Part shown: in pieces, positions 52,614-64,000 of the stretch | Layout: every line of letters begins with the position of its first letter | How positions within the stretch are numbered: the first letter of the stretch is position 1 | Assembly: GCF_905475345.1 (NCBI RefSeq) | Contig: NC_066588.1 | Coordinates: 11,153,473 to 11,217,472, forward strand | Length of the DNA: 64,000 bases | Direction of reading: 5' to 3' | Origin: Vespula vulgaris | Lineage: Eukaryota > Arthropoda > Insecta > Hymenoptera > Vespidae | Program-made: the position numbers and the translations under genes | Notes under the pieces: generated by a model | Told to the model about the DNA's origin: nothing | The model's database searches: none | What the model saw: only the letters and a program-made list of their open reading frames with translations

Positions 52614-55600
52614 TCAAGCATGGCCAGACCATATCGATAATGCTGATCTAAATGATGTAAAAAAAAAAAAAAAAACATAGAACATATAACGTTTTAATGT
52701 AATTTAAATAATATTATCATAGTTTACAAACCTAAAGCATGCTTGAGGCATTGCATTAACCTGATACCATAGTATTAATGCTAAGAAAACACTCCATGTC
52801 CTCAAAGGACATAAAATAGTAGCAAGTGTTCCATATGCTAGCCAGAAAAAGTAAGCCATATTTATTTGCATTATAATCAATAATATAATTGGTAAATGTT
52901 GCCAAAGCAAGCAAATTTTAGATGATTTTTTGTATGTTCCTTCTGTGTTTTGCAACCTGTAAAATTATTTAATATTACTTAGAATATTTTACTCAAATAA
53001 TTTCCTTTTATTATGTCTTATTTTACCTTTTATCTGCTTGATGAGCCAAAATTAACATAAGAGGTAAATGAAAAGAAAATAATTGGAAAAATCCATATGC
53101 ATAAGTAAAAGCACCAGGCAAAAATGAATTTCCAACAAATGTTCCCCATGCAAATATTATGCCTATATGATTTTCTATCACTTCACCAATAGCCCATGGA
53201 CCTACATACGATATAATATATAATATATATATATATATATATGTGTAAATAATAAATACTTTTGTAGATTATATATTGTATTTTGATATTTTATGTATTC
53301 TATATTATATTATAATTTATGTATTGTGTACATTAATATATTATACTGTTGTTAAACAAATATCATGAAAGATATATAACTTACCAACAATTAAATATAA
53401 AGCATAAAGGACCAAAGGGAAAAATAAACGATCAATGGTAGATAATATCCATAATTTCCTAATCCACCAGCGGAAAAATTTTACACGTATCCTTGGACGT
53501 GACATACGCTTTGCTAGTCATAAAAGAAAATAAAGAATTATTTTACTTCGTACAAGCATATAAAAATATTATGAAAAATAATTATTCTATTTACCTTCAC
53601 AAAGTATATGAAGAAATCGAAATACACACAAAGGTGCTACTATTAATGCAAGTACACTTCCAAACAGGAACTGAAACTAAATAATTTATAAAAACAGATA
53701 AAGCAATTATTTGATTAAGAACCATTATAAATATTTTAATTGTTTTAATTAAATTAGTATTAGATATTAGCAAATTGAAGTATCAACATTATAATATTTT
53801 AATATAATTATAATAAATATTTAAGTAACAAATATATTTTTATAATAAGAATTATTCTAGCAATATAATGTTAAATAAATTAAATTATTGCGTTATTATT
53901 TAACTTACAATACGGCTGACATTAGACATAAGAATCAGTCTAGGTAGAAAACCAAAAGATAATCGCGTTCCATCAAGTGAAAAAGGTTGCACAATAATCT
54001 TTTCTCTGCCTTTTTCATCTATTACACGAACCTATAACATATAAGTAATATAAATCAGGTATATAATCATAAGCAGTAATACATTTTTATCAAATATAAT
54101 GTTGACTCTTATAGATTTTATACTGAACTTGAATATGATGAATTCCATTGCTATACTCTGAAGCATTCCATTTTACAACATACAGTGGTCCTTTTATGTA
54201 CTTGCATTGTAACCAGGATTTATTATTCAATTGAACTTCCACACTTTTTATTGGTACTGTTGAAAATGCTAATATTCTATAAAAATATTATTATAATGTG
54301 TTAATATATTAATTTTTATACGTTTTTTAACTTTTAACTATTTTTATATGTTTTTAATTTACATATACTATTCATTGTGATTTATAAAATTACCTTATAT
54401 GTGTTGACTTAATAATAGAATTTACATTTTCTTTTCGAGGCATCATATAGAGAGCATGCTTTGGATTGGTAATCAATACTACAGGCCAATCTTGATGTTT
54501 TATATCAATAAATGAGAACTGTCCATGATCTATTGCTGCAAGGCGATACCTAATAATGAACATAGACTTAAAGTAAAACTAGACTTTTCAATAACATGTA
54601 AAAATATAGATATAAAATTATACATTCTATTGTCTTTCCAATCCGCCAATTCTAGTTCAAGAAATCCTGCTTGCTGTGTTGTGTACATATTTGGAACTGA
54701 ACCACCAAGAGTATGGTAATGACCGCATAAATACACCATGCTTTCTTTATATCTACCTAAAATATAATATGCATTATTAATAAAAAAAATATATACCAAT
54801 AGTAAAAGAAGTCACATATATTAACATACCTATAATATTTCTGATACTAGTATCAGATTGAGATAATATGCATGAGGTTGGATAATGTCCAAACCACACG
54901 ATATAATCTGCATTATTTTCTTTAGATATATTTACTAATTCTTGTATCTTCTTTAATTCTTGTTCATTCAAAACACCAACAAAATTAAATGGTCTCTTTG
55001 GGCCAGGTTTCAAACAAGCATCAATAGCAATAAATGAATATATTTCAGATCCAATAGTCACTTTATATATATACGATTTTGGATGTTTTTTCCCTTGGAT
55101 AGAATAGTTTGAATAATAATTATTTTTTGATTCAAGACTAACAACATTAAAATTATCTAAAATTAAAATTTAGTTAGAATATGTTTATCATTATTCATAT
55201 TAGTTAGTACACTTATCGTATTTTTTTATTCGTTTTTTATTAAAATTCATACCATGGTTTCCTCTAACATCTAACCATAAAGTTTTTTCAATAACATTTG
55301 TATTTTCTAATATGCTTCTGTAATATTTCCATTCTTGTAATATTTGATTAGAACCCATTTTATCTTTACTTTTTGCATCAGTTAAATCACCTATATTACA
55401 GATTATATTATAATGTTGGTAATAACAAGGTAACTGATAATATAAATTATATTCGTCTACTACAGTAAAAATTACCTGATGCAAGGACAACTGAAGGCAT
55501 AATAGATTTTACTGTTACATTGCAAAATTCTTGTAATTCTATTATCCTTCCAGGATCTTGAAATATACTTATATGTATGTCTGTTATCTAAAATAAGTAA

Positions 55601-55909
55601 AATGATATAAATGACGTCTAACTAAAACTAAAAAATTTTACTTTTAAAATTAAATATCATAATACTTACAAAAGATTAAACATAATATTTGGAGTTATAA
55701 CTAACCTGTATAAACCATATTAAATGATCTAGTGATTCCCTAATTTGATATAACTTTGGTTGTAGCCATTCCGTTTCTGTGCCTTTGCATGATAAGGTAT
55801 TATCTGATATATGAGAATCAACATTAATTAGATCGGCAACATTTGCCACAAAAATTGATAACATTAATACAAAGATTAGAAGAGCCACGGTTGATTTAGC
55901 TATTTTCAT
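52614..55909 (-). CDS. TMEM62: TMEM62-like membrane metallophosphoesterase
   Basis: Predicted calcineurin-like phosphoesterase anchored in a membrane; its substrate is not established. Thirteen exons on the minus strand: 55909-55706, 55587-55476, 55390-55253, 55156-54830, 54756-54624, 54549-54394, 54276-54129, 54031-53909, 53676-53595, 53513-53385, 53201-53027, 52956-52732, 52647-52614, giving 661 residues in phase (human TMEM62 is about 640). The N-terminus has a signal-anchor segment (residues 8-25). Metal-binding motifs follow: TDIH, GDLTDA, GNHD (split by an intron after the G of the Asp codon), WFGHYP and CGHYH. A beta-rich domain and then four or five transmembrane helices fill the C-terminal third. 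The last exon encodes only ten residues. The donor at 54129 (GTTCAG) is weak but is the only one keeping phase. Confidence 0.93.
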
Positions 55910-56912
55910 TTCAAGAAGAGCCCAAGGAATAAGGCCTAATTTGTTCTGATACTTAATTCTGTGTAATAATTACTCTGTTTTGAATATTAACTTCAGGTGA
56001 CTATGTACTTATCATATAAAATTCCACAAAAGTGCTTTGTCCAGACCAAGATACCTGGAGTATATTGTAGTAAGCAAATCTGTTTTAGATTTACATTCGC
56101 ATAGGTTATAATCGTTGATACATTCAATAAATCAGTTTATATATTTTTTGAGGAAGACAATTGAAATATTTAAAATTTTATAGTTTTATTTCCGTTGCAA
56201 TTGTTCCCTGACAGTTTTACATTACGACTTACGTGCGTCAAATCTACACCCTACAGCTGATCTGTAAGTCGATAGTAATACGATTGTGTAGTAGAAATAT
56301 ATGTAGTACGCATGACAATTCCGTTTCAGCTATTAATAAATAGTGTAAAATAAATATTTTTTAAAAATAAAATAAAAATGTTATCAAAATTATGTCTTCT
56401 TGAGGCTTGGAAACTCTAATGTACATATAGTAAATAAGCTATATATTTTATACCCTTATTACAAAGAAGTTATTTTTTTGAACCAAAAAAATATTAATAA
56501 ACAAAATAATTTCTGTGATTAGTTCTATGAACAATAATTTCAAGGTAATTAATAAATTATTAACATAAAATATGATAGGTAATGATTTATGACATCATTT
56601 TTATTAAGTAAATGATTATTTTCAAATGTATACTTACTTTCAAAGTAAATGATAATTGAGTTAAAACAAAAGAAATTTGAGTTTATAATTACTTTTAATA
56701 TAAGTTTATGAAAATATTTTTTCATTTAGCATTTTTTACTTATCATTAATAACTTTTATTCACAATAATAGTACATCTTTTATTAACAGAACACTTCCAA
56801 CTTATTGTTTTGATAATATGATCGGAATCTGCATACATCTTTCCTCATTATTTATTATTAATGTTGTTTTTCATAATACCTATAATTTGTAAGGTAAGAG
56901 CTTTCGATTCTA
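55910..56912. other. Intergenic between clathrin light chain and TMEM62
   Basis: TMEM62 promoter and clathrin light chain 3' UTR are expected here. No gene is seen. A less AT-rich patch at 56180-56290 may be promoter-proximal. Confidence 0.55.
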
Positions 56913-58782
56913 TCAAACGTTAACAGGAGCAGGTGGTGTCTGCTTTAATTGCAAAATAATTGAGCGCATTCGAGATACATCTTTGGAAGTACGAGATGAT
57001 TTAGGATTGAAATCACATAGCTTCGCGATACGTTCCCATTCTGTACCAGGCTCCACTTCGTCAGCTTCTGCAACGAATTGCTTCTCTGCATTCCTATTAA
57101 TAAGAACGCCAAATTATTTATAATATCTAATCATATATCATCTATTTTATAAGAATATTCATTAATTCCTATTCTTTTTATATACAATTCAAGCATAATT
57201 CATTGTCCATTTTATTTATGTGCAGGCATTATTTTTATCTTTTATAAAGTGGGTGCCAGTATACATGCACTTAAAAAGGCTATTACAAATTTTTTAGTAA
57301 ACGTGTATCAATTATAATAAATTTTAACATTAAAAAAGATAATAAAATATATTGGCAGATTTGTGCATTACATGTAAATATATGATATACAGTACATTCT
57401 TTGTAATATTACAAAAAAATTTTAGCTTCCTAGAATTTTATTTATATATTTATTATTATCTATTATTTTTAATATATCTATTACTTAAAAATTTTCTATA
57501 CCTGCCTAAGCAAAGCCACGTTGTATAGCAATTTAATGCAATATGCATTACAACTATATGCAATCAATAATGCTATTATATACATGCAATTAAACAGATT
57601 GTAACTTACTTGGCTGATTCCCTAAGAAGCAGAATAAAAAAATAATGTATGTATATATCTATATATCATACTTATTCAGATAGCCTAAAATTAAGTATAT
57701 GATAATATTGAACTACTATAAATAAATGTAATTAAAAATATAGTAACTGATTGCATCAAAGAGTAAGAACAATATTATTACAACATTTAACTTATATACC
57801 TGTAGTTCTGTTTTGCATTAATATAAAGTTAAAGTCATTTGATGAAAACATAAGTAATTTATATTAAGAGGAATTTTTTTAGTGTCTGTAATTACTTATA
57901 AATGTTAGATTTCAACTACAGAATATATATCAGATATATAAAAATATAAAAATTACCTGTTAGTTGTTTTGGTTTTGCTAATTGCCTCTGCATGATGTTT
58001 ATACCATTCTTCTAATTCTTTCTTTGCAGCTTCTCTCCATTCTTCTTTCTTCTTTTCTTCTTCAGCATCTAATAAATGTATAATTTTTAAGATGAATAAA
58101 ATATGTAGCATGTAACCATAGTTAAATCATAGTTTAATCTAATTATTACACATACCTTTTTCTTCGAGACGTGTTTTCTGTTCTTCTCTCCACTTTCGTA
58201 TCTTTTCTGGTTCCTCTTTTACTGGTGGTGCTGATGCTACCGTATCTACAAGTAGGTTTTCTTTTGTTAAATTATTATATTTTTATCAAATTCTTATGAG
58301 TATATATTTTACCTAGAGCAGGTAGTGTTTGAGATTCAGTGGGCTGTCCAATCGTGTCTATGATTTCGAAGCTACCTTCGACATCACTACCTGGACCAAT
58401 TTTTAAATTGCCAAAATTTCCAGGTAAATCCTCTACTAAAAATAAACTTAATTATAATATACTACATATAAAATTATTAAAAATACAGAACACCTTTGAA
58501 GTCAAATATAAGATATAATTAATTTATAGTTTAATTATCAAGAACAATTTCATATTATTTAATATTCATAATTGCTATCAGTCAATTCTATAATCAATAA
58601 ATAATAAATAAAATGATATTTATTTATTTACCTTCTCCATTAGTAGCTGCAGCTGGGATAGCCATAGAGACAGGAGGAATTTCATCTTCTAATCCTGCTA
58701 ATTGATCTTGTTCTCTTGCTAGAAATTCTGCGGCTGGATCTACTTCCGTGTCGTTTACAAAATTGTCACCAAATGCATCCAT
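56913..58782 (-). CDS. Clc: Clathrin light chain
   Basis: Regulatory subunit of the clathrin triskelion in coated vesicles; binds the heavy-chain hub. Exons on the minus strand: 58782-58632, 58435-58313, 58245-58156, 58068-57957, optional microexon 57610-57621, and 57093-56913. Without the microexon the protein has 218 residues, with it 222. The N-terminus begins MDAFGDNF. The EDEIPPVSMAIP stretch takes the place of the vertebrate consensus block. The central helix that binds heavy chain contains EWREAAKKELEEWYKHHAEA, and the C-terminal part has PGTEWERIAKLCDFNPKSS. The reading frame is kept with either splice form. An acceptor-like AATTAG lies just before the ATG, so a 5' UTR intron is possible. 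Confidence 0.95.
57610..57621 (-). other. Clc: 12-nt in-frame microexon of clathrin light chain (ESAK)
   Basis: On the minus strand GGAATCAGCCAA is flanked by CTTCTTAG upstream and a perfect donor GTAAGT downstream. Splicing it between the phase-2 exons at 57957 and 57093 adds Glu-Ser-Ala-Lys after the NR of the hub-binding helix; skipping it also keeps frame. This is the point where vertebrate light chains carry their neuronal inserts. Predicted from splice sites and phase, without transcript evidence. Confidence 0.7.
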
Positions 58783-60260
58783 GATTACCTAATTGATTGA
58801 ATATACATTGTACGTTATAAAGATTATATTCTCGTGGAAATATTAATGGTATTTATGTTATAAACTTTAAATAATAAAAGTATATATAAAAAGAAGTCTT
58901 CAATAGATCAAATAATTTTAATATCTTGTATTATAACATTATATATAATTTAACCAATTTTATAAATATATATAATCGTTACGTATTTATTTGGTAATTT
59001 AACCATTGTAATGATTGTAAAGTTGTATGTTTTATGTTAATAAAAAATATATATCTATAAAAAGCTTAGTATCACAGGTTAGATTTCAGCACATGACAAA
59101 TTATGAAGATTAATGATAATTAAAGAAAATTATATGTTTATAAATAAAGCAAATATCCTTAATTACATAAAAATATTAATATAATTACAAATGAAAGTAT
59201 ATGATTCGTTATAATATTATTGTTGAAATTATAGAAGAAATATTTTTTTTAAATACCCCTCAATGTTCTTTTTTGACTCAGAAATATTAGCACATACTAA
59301 TCTTTATTGTTAAGAACTACTTACGTTAACACCCCTTTTTTTAACCTTTTAGATTTCTGTGAAATGTCAATTATAATTTGACAACGTCAATACCACAATG
59401 CGCAATATACACATGCGCACGACTACTAACTGTAAAGCATAATTTCTATAACAGTTGAATTGTCCATTCATAGTATAAAACAGACGAATCAGCGTGACTG
59501 TATACTTTCATTGACATTTATGATTGGTTTAAAGTCAAATTTAAAGTGCTAATTGAATTCTTGTTACACTTTAAGGCTATGTTTGAATTGAATAATTACT
59601 TTCCAAACGGTCATTTCTTACTTATGTGAATTTATTTATATAAACGAATTACATTCGACATACTTAGCAACGAATTGTAATTTATAATTAAAAAATATTT
59701 GTATAGAAGATAATAAGTAATATCTGAACAGGATCATTTCACTTCTTTTTTTATATATTGTTTATTCGTAACTGTAACGTCATCATAATGAACAATATGT
59801 GTAAGAAATTCTTAAAATTTAAGACAATGTAAAATATATTTTATCATAAACCAAATGTCTTATGTTATATTTAAGATAGATAATCATAAAGAAAATCATA
59901 TCATAATTTAATACTTTTTCCAACATTATTTTATTAATGAATATTATTAATGAATTCAATACTCATTTCAAAATGGATGATACAGAATGTTTCCCTAATC
60001 AATATACGCACAATTATATTTCCAAATCTGTATGGTCATTTGAAACATAAAACTATTAAAATGATGAAAAATACAATTGACTAGGTATGTATTATATGTA
60101 TCAAATTGATTATAGAGATTTGCTGGCTCTTAACGTGAAAAGCCTTCATGACTTTTTTTATGCCCAGTACTACCCAAAGGCACCGTAAAATATCGAATAA
60201 TAAAATTTAACGTTGTTGGCAGCAGAATAAGGCAGTGTACTGAGAGGGAGCAGCAACTGC
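58783..60260. other. Intergenic between FKBP59 and clathrin light chain
   Basis: Clathrin light chain promoter and FKBP59 3' UTR are expected. A less AT-rich segment at 59330-59480 may be the promoter region. No gene is seen. Confidence 0.55.
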
Positions 60261-62365
60261 TTACATATTTTGAAATTCTCCTGTGCCGTTAGCATTAAGC
60301 ATGAGAATATTTGGATTTTCCTTTTCAAAGGCAGTTGCATCTCTACCTCCAGGTCTCTCCTCTTGTCCCCATTCACCCAGAGCTCCACGCATTACATCGG
60401 GTTGTTGTCGCAGCTCCTCCTCTTCCTTCTGCGACATTACTAACAGTTTATGGTCAAAAGTAACAAAACAATTAATAATTAATAACAAAATCATTAACAC
60501 GTGATTATTCGTTGATCAAATACGTGATTATATTCTTTGATTAAAATCACAAAAATCTCTATTCTCATTGTCATTAACACATAGGTATTAATATTTAAGT
60601 TGCATCGTAAAATTAACCATAAATATTGAAACAATATAAATACTATAACATTATCAATATTTAAAAATTCATTTTACAGAAAATATAATTAAAATCATAC
60701 ATTAAAACTTAAAGAAATGCAATGTCTACCAAGATCTTAATACATTATTTATGAATAATGAATATGATTTAAAATATTTAATTTTTTGCAATATTTGAGA
60801 TAGACATAAATGGAAGCAAATTTTAATTTTATGCAGAAAAAAACAAAGCTTACACGAAAAAGATATTTGTATTGTATATACTATTGTTATTTTTCACAAA
60901 CCTGCTTGTCTTCTTGTGCAAATTTATCAAACATATTTGCATAAAGTTTCTTTTCTTTTGCTAGTTGTTTCTTAATAAGATTATTACAAACTATAATTTG
61001 TTTTGAAGCAGCTACATTTTTTGGTTCTATTTTTAATACTTCTTCAAAATCTTTAATTGCTATTTCAGGTGATGCAAGCGCAAGATAAGCTTGTCCTCTT
61101 CTAAAATATGCTTTCTCATTTCGTGGATCTAACTTTAAAGCTTCTGAGCATGAATCTTTAGCTTCAACATTTTGATCAGTTTTTAAATAGCACAATGCAA
61201 GATTCAAATGTGTAGATAAAAGAAGACTATCGCTCTCTGCTTTAAGTTCATTTTCAAAGTTTTTATCATAGCGTAAAAAATCTAACACTTTTTTGTACAT
61301 TTTGATAGCTAGATTGTATTTTCCAGCTTTGAAGTAATTTGTTCCTTTATCTTTCAAAAGTTCGGCTTGCTCTATTTTTTGGGATCCATTTAAAGACCAA
61401 CTTTCTACGGCCTATGTTAAATTTTTGATATAATTAGGATAAAAACTAAAATAGAAAATATTTAATAATATTCTATTAAAATTATTACCTTTTCAAAGCT
61501 TTTTAATTCTACAATATACTCCACATCTGCATTTGGTGGAATGTTAAATTCAGGTTTACCTTCCTTCTTAAATGCATATTTACTTTTTATTTTAAGTTTA
61601 GATTTTTCTCCACTTTTGAAACTTTCAAGAGCTTTTTCTACACCCTTTATAATTCCTACATCCTCTCCTTCTCCAAGGCAAAATTGTACATCTCTATCTT
61701 CAAAAACTTCATCCTTGTACATTCCAGTCAAATGTACTATAAAAGAAAAATTATATATATTAATTACTTTAATATGTAAATATTATAGAATATTTTAATA
61801 TCACACATACTGTTTACTAATGATCTATCACGAGGAGTAACATAATCTTTTCCTGGAGTAATTTGAAGTCTTTCGATGCTTCCATCTTTATCGGGACTTA
61901 AATCCTCTCCTGACCAATCAATCATTTCGATCTGATAATCGATATAAAAATTATAAACTAATTACATATATTATACTTACTATAAATATTTTATTTTTAT
62001 ATACTTTCATATTAAAAAGTTTTCTTTACCTCGAACTTAAGAGTCGTATTAGGTTGAATTTTTGGAGGACTACCAGTTTCTCCATATGCATACTCAGGAG
62101 CGCATGTTAACATAGCGATTTCACCTTTTTTCATCGTAGCTACACCTATATCCCAAGCTTTAATAACATTTGACATACCCAAATTAAATTTGAATGGCTC
62201 ATTGCGATCTCTGCTAGAGTCAAATTTAGTTCCGTCTAATAACGTTCCCGTATAATGTACTGTTACTTTGCCTCCTGTTATCGGAAGTTCATCACCAACT
62301 CCTTCTTTAAGGATTTCTTTAAGAATACCGCCATTTTTCGCAGGAGAAATATCTACAGCAGCCAT
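60261..62365 (-). CDS. FKBP59: FKBP59: FK506-binding immunophilin, Hsp90 co-chaperone
   Basis: Cytosolic and nuclear peptidyl-prolyl isomerase that binds Hsp90 through TPRs; in flies it also binds TRPL channels. Five exons on the minus strand: 62365-62030, 61931-61811, 61736-61489, 61411-60902, 60428-60261, giving 460 residues in phase, like FKBP4. The first FKBP domain (about 25-130) keeps VHYTGTLLDGTKFDSS, the FKFNLG strand and VIKAWDIG, with Ala where most FKBPs have Gly. A second, degenerate FKBP domain (about 140-235) follows. Three TPRs (about 250-375) include LNLALCYLK and NEKAYFRRGQAYL. The last exon encodes the charged tail ending EFQNM. The last-exon acceptor GTCGCAG at 60429 is preferred to one 10-12 bases upstream, which would bring in a stop. 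Sequence next to the ATG is an acceptor, so the 5' UTR is spliced. Confidence 0.95.
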
Positions 62366-62795
62366 GCTAAAAGAAGATATATTATATTAATAATTACAAA
62401 TATAAAATAAATTAAAATATAATAAATATTAATAACAAATAATATATGTATCTTGTATAACAATATTTACTTCAAAATATAATATTATTAAGTATCTTCT
62501 TTCGAACGTAATTATTAATCGTTAATTATATTCAATTATTTACAATAATAATTACATTTAAATATCTGTAAGCGTCAATCATTATAGTGTGTGACAAAGA
62601 ATGAAATATAAGGTACAACCAAATATATATAAAAGCTAAACAAAAAGATTTGCAAAAAATGTATTCTGTATATTTTATGTGCATGAAACGGCAATGACGA
62701 TGTATATTAAAATTAAAATAAATTTGCATATATTTGAGTATATATATGATATAATAATATAAAATAAAATCATGATAATATAAAATCATACTTAC
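62366..62795 (-). other. FKBP59: Predicted 5' UTR intron of FKBP59
   Basis: On the minus strand a donor AACGAT/GTAAGTATG at 62795 and an acceptor CTTCTTTTAG ending one base before the start codon frame an intron of about 430 bases. The untranslated first exon would lie just above 62796. Confidence 0.6.
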
Positions 62796-62872
62796 ATCGT
62801 TTTAAATTAAGAAAATATTGTAAAATTACGAATAAATTCTTTTAAACAGATCAAATCATTCAACATACACTG

Positions 62873-62885
62873 GATGATTCTAGAA
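62873..62885 (-). promoter_or_regulatory. Heat-shock-element-like site upstream of FKBP59
   Basis: The sequence reads GATgaTTCtaGAA: three alternating 5-bp HSF units in the nGAAnnTTCnnGAAn pattern with one mismatch. It lies about 80 bases upstream of the predicted 5' UTR donor, so close to the presumed FKBP59 start. Heat-shock control would suit an Hsp90 co-chaperone. This is a motif-based call. Confidence 0.5.
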
Positions 62886-62943
62886 AAATAACTTCTATCA
62901 CGCTCGTGGAGTTACCGCAGTCGTCGTTTGAATAAATCTCATA

Positions 62944-62967
62944 GAACTTACTAGAAAAGTATAAAAG
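62944..62967 (+). promoter_or_regulatory. Second HSE-like site followed by a plus-strand TATA box
   Basis: GAActTACtaGAA at 62944-62956 has one mismatch to three HSF units. TATAAAAG follows at 62960-62967 on the plus strand, a spacing like that of insect heat-shock promoters. Which transcript it serves is unknown; the ZAD gene ATG is about 690 bases downstream. Confidence 0.4.
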
Positions 62968-63655
62968 TCGAAGTTTAGTTGCGAGAATTTTAATCGATAA
63001 TTCTCGCTACTTCGATTTATCTCCTCTCTCGATTATTTTTCGATATCAATATATTACCCATCTCGTAAACTTTGTAATTAGAACTTCGATAATTATCGGT
63101 TTTCCATTCAAATTCAGAATGTATAGTGTATGAATTTATTATATTGTAATTTAAGTTATCCAACAAACATAATACATAATTATATATATTCTATGATTTA
63201 AAATTATGGAATTAATTAATATGTGTTTAATAACTAAAATATATTTCGCAAAGAGAAACCTGTTAGTCATCGTTTGAAAACTCGGTGTGTTATATTTTTA
63301 TATTCTATATCGTTTCGATTAATATAACTCGAATAGATATCAATTAGTATACTGTGCATACGTAGAAATATAAACGTATAATACAATTATGTAATTAAAC
63401 CGATTATATAATGAGAAAATGAAATATTATTTTTGGTTAGATTTTTTATAGAACATTTGTAGAACCGCCATGTGTTTGCTTTAATTCTTAGAAATAATAA
63501 GCCTGAAGTAAGGTTAAATGAATTATATCGATAGTATTATCAAGCTATAAGGCTTGTACACCCGCCACATCGTATTCACTGCATACTTCAAGTTTCTCGA
63601 TACCATTTGATCTGCAAACGTATATAATATCGTTCTTTCATACGTAGTTATAAAA

Positions 63656-64000
63656 ATGCCGAGAAAACGGAAATTACCTAATCTTCATAGCAGGTGTCGT
63701 ATTTGTCTTGCCGAAAATGGTTGTATGAGTAATTTATTCAATGATAAGCTACAATTGCAAATCAAGGATCTTAGCAAGTGTACCTCCATTGATGTAAGTT
63801 GTTTATAATCTTTCATTATTTTATCAGTTTTTTTTCATCAGCTTTTAATTATCATATTGTTTTATGTTTTATTTAGATAAAAGATGAAAAGGGTTTATCA
63901 AGTATTATTTGTCATGTGTGCTTATATAAATTGAATATGTGGAGTGAATTCAAAGAGCAATTTATACAATCTAATGAATTATTATTGAATCATTTGGAAG
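63656..64000 (+). CDS. ZAD zinc-finger protein, N-terminal part, cut by the window end
   Basis: Insect-specific zinc-finger-associated domain (ZAD), a treble-clef dimerisation module found at the N-terminus of many C2H2 transcription factors. Exons 63656-63793 and 63877 to the window end join in phase. After a basic start (MPRKRKLP) come the first zinc ligands in CRIC and, about 45 residues on, the second pair in CHVC, the spacing expected for ZAD. Helix residues (LYKLNMWSEFKEQF) follow. C2H2 fingers, if present, lie beyond the window. The start is the first ATG and has the A-rich context AAAAATG. Confidence 0.88.

Larger units (their letters stand above)
62796..63655. other. Divergent promoter region of FKBP59 and the ZAD gene
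   Basis: Contains two heat-shock-element-like sites, a plus-strand TATAAAAG at 62960-62967, and no coding sequence. The inferred FKBP59 first exon is at its left end. Confidence 0.55.

Noticed and set aside
60887..61357. A separate TPR protein distinct from the FKBP exons
   Set aside because: The TPR exon joins in phase to the FKBP-domain exons upstream and the tail exon downstream, giving the standard FKBP4/FKBP59 length.
1..64000. CRISPR arrays, rRNA genes, bacterial operons or integrated viral genes
   Set aside because: The repeats present are microsatellites, minisatellites and one foldback element. No capsid, polymerase, reverse transcriptase or integrase motif was seen.

Overview
The window looks like nuclear DNA of an insect, most likely a hymenopteran. 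It is very AT-rich, has short GT-AG introns and many (TA)n and (AG)n microsatellites. Its gene families are insect-typical: a CYP9-type P450, a cuticular chitin deacetylase, a ZAD zinc-finger protein and a Psi/FUBP splicing factor. Species cannot be fixed from sequence alone. All intron-containing genes below were assembled by hand from conserved protein blocks, splice sites and reading phase; phases close unless stated.

Layout. 1-14 kb: a class A neuropeptide GPCR (+, four exons), whose 6.5-kb first intron contains a complete intronless P450 on the same strand, followed by 4.5 kb without recognisable genes. 14.3-22.05 kb (-): 23 in-phase exons of an axonemal dynein heavy chain (DNAH1-like), from the start codon to the Walker A loop of AAA2, where recognisable coding stops at a good splice donor. 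23.8-26.2 kb (-): glutathione synthetase. 28.1-32.9 kb (+): the four-KH-domain protein Psi/FUBP. 36.6-38.7 kb (-): GMP reductase. 39.0-39.6 kb: a MITE-like inverted repeat and two minisatellites. 41.2-43.9 kb (+): RRP1/Nop52. 44.1-47.4 kb: a gene-poor stretch with a possible exon and a TATA promoter. 47.4-49.7 kb (+): chitin deacetylase-like protein. 50.5-51.3 kb (-): complex I subunit NDUFC2. 52.6-55.9 kb (-): TMEM62-like metallophosphoesterase. 56.9-58.8 kb (-): clathrin light chain with a 12-nt microexon. 60.3-62.4 kb (-): FKBP59-type Hsp90 co-chaperone, with heat-shock-element-like sites at its promoter. 63.66 kb to the window end (+): start of a ZAD protein.

Most genes are unrelated housekeeping functions (redox, nucleotide salvage, ribosome biogenesis, respiration, endocytosis, chaperoning) and do not form a pathway. 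The observations most worth following are the open-ended dynein locus with opposite-strand genes beyond its last exon; the clathrin light-chain microexon at the site of the vertebrate neuronal inserts; the deacetylase lacking its whole Asp-His-His metal triad; the same-strand P450 nested in the receptor intron; and the heat-shock-like architecture upstream of FKBP59.
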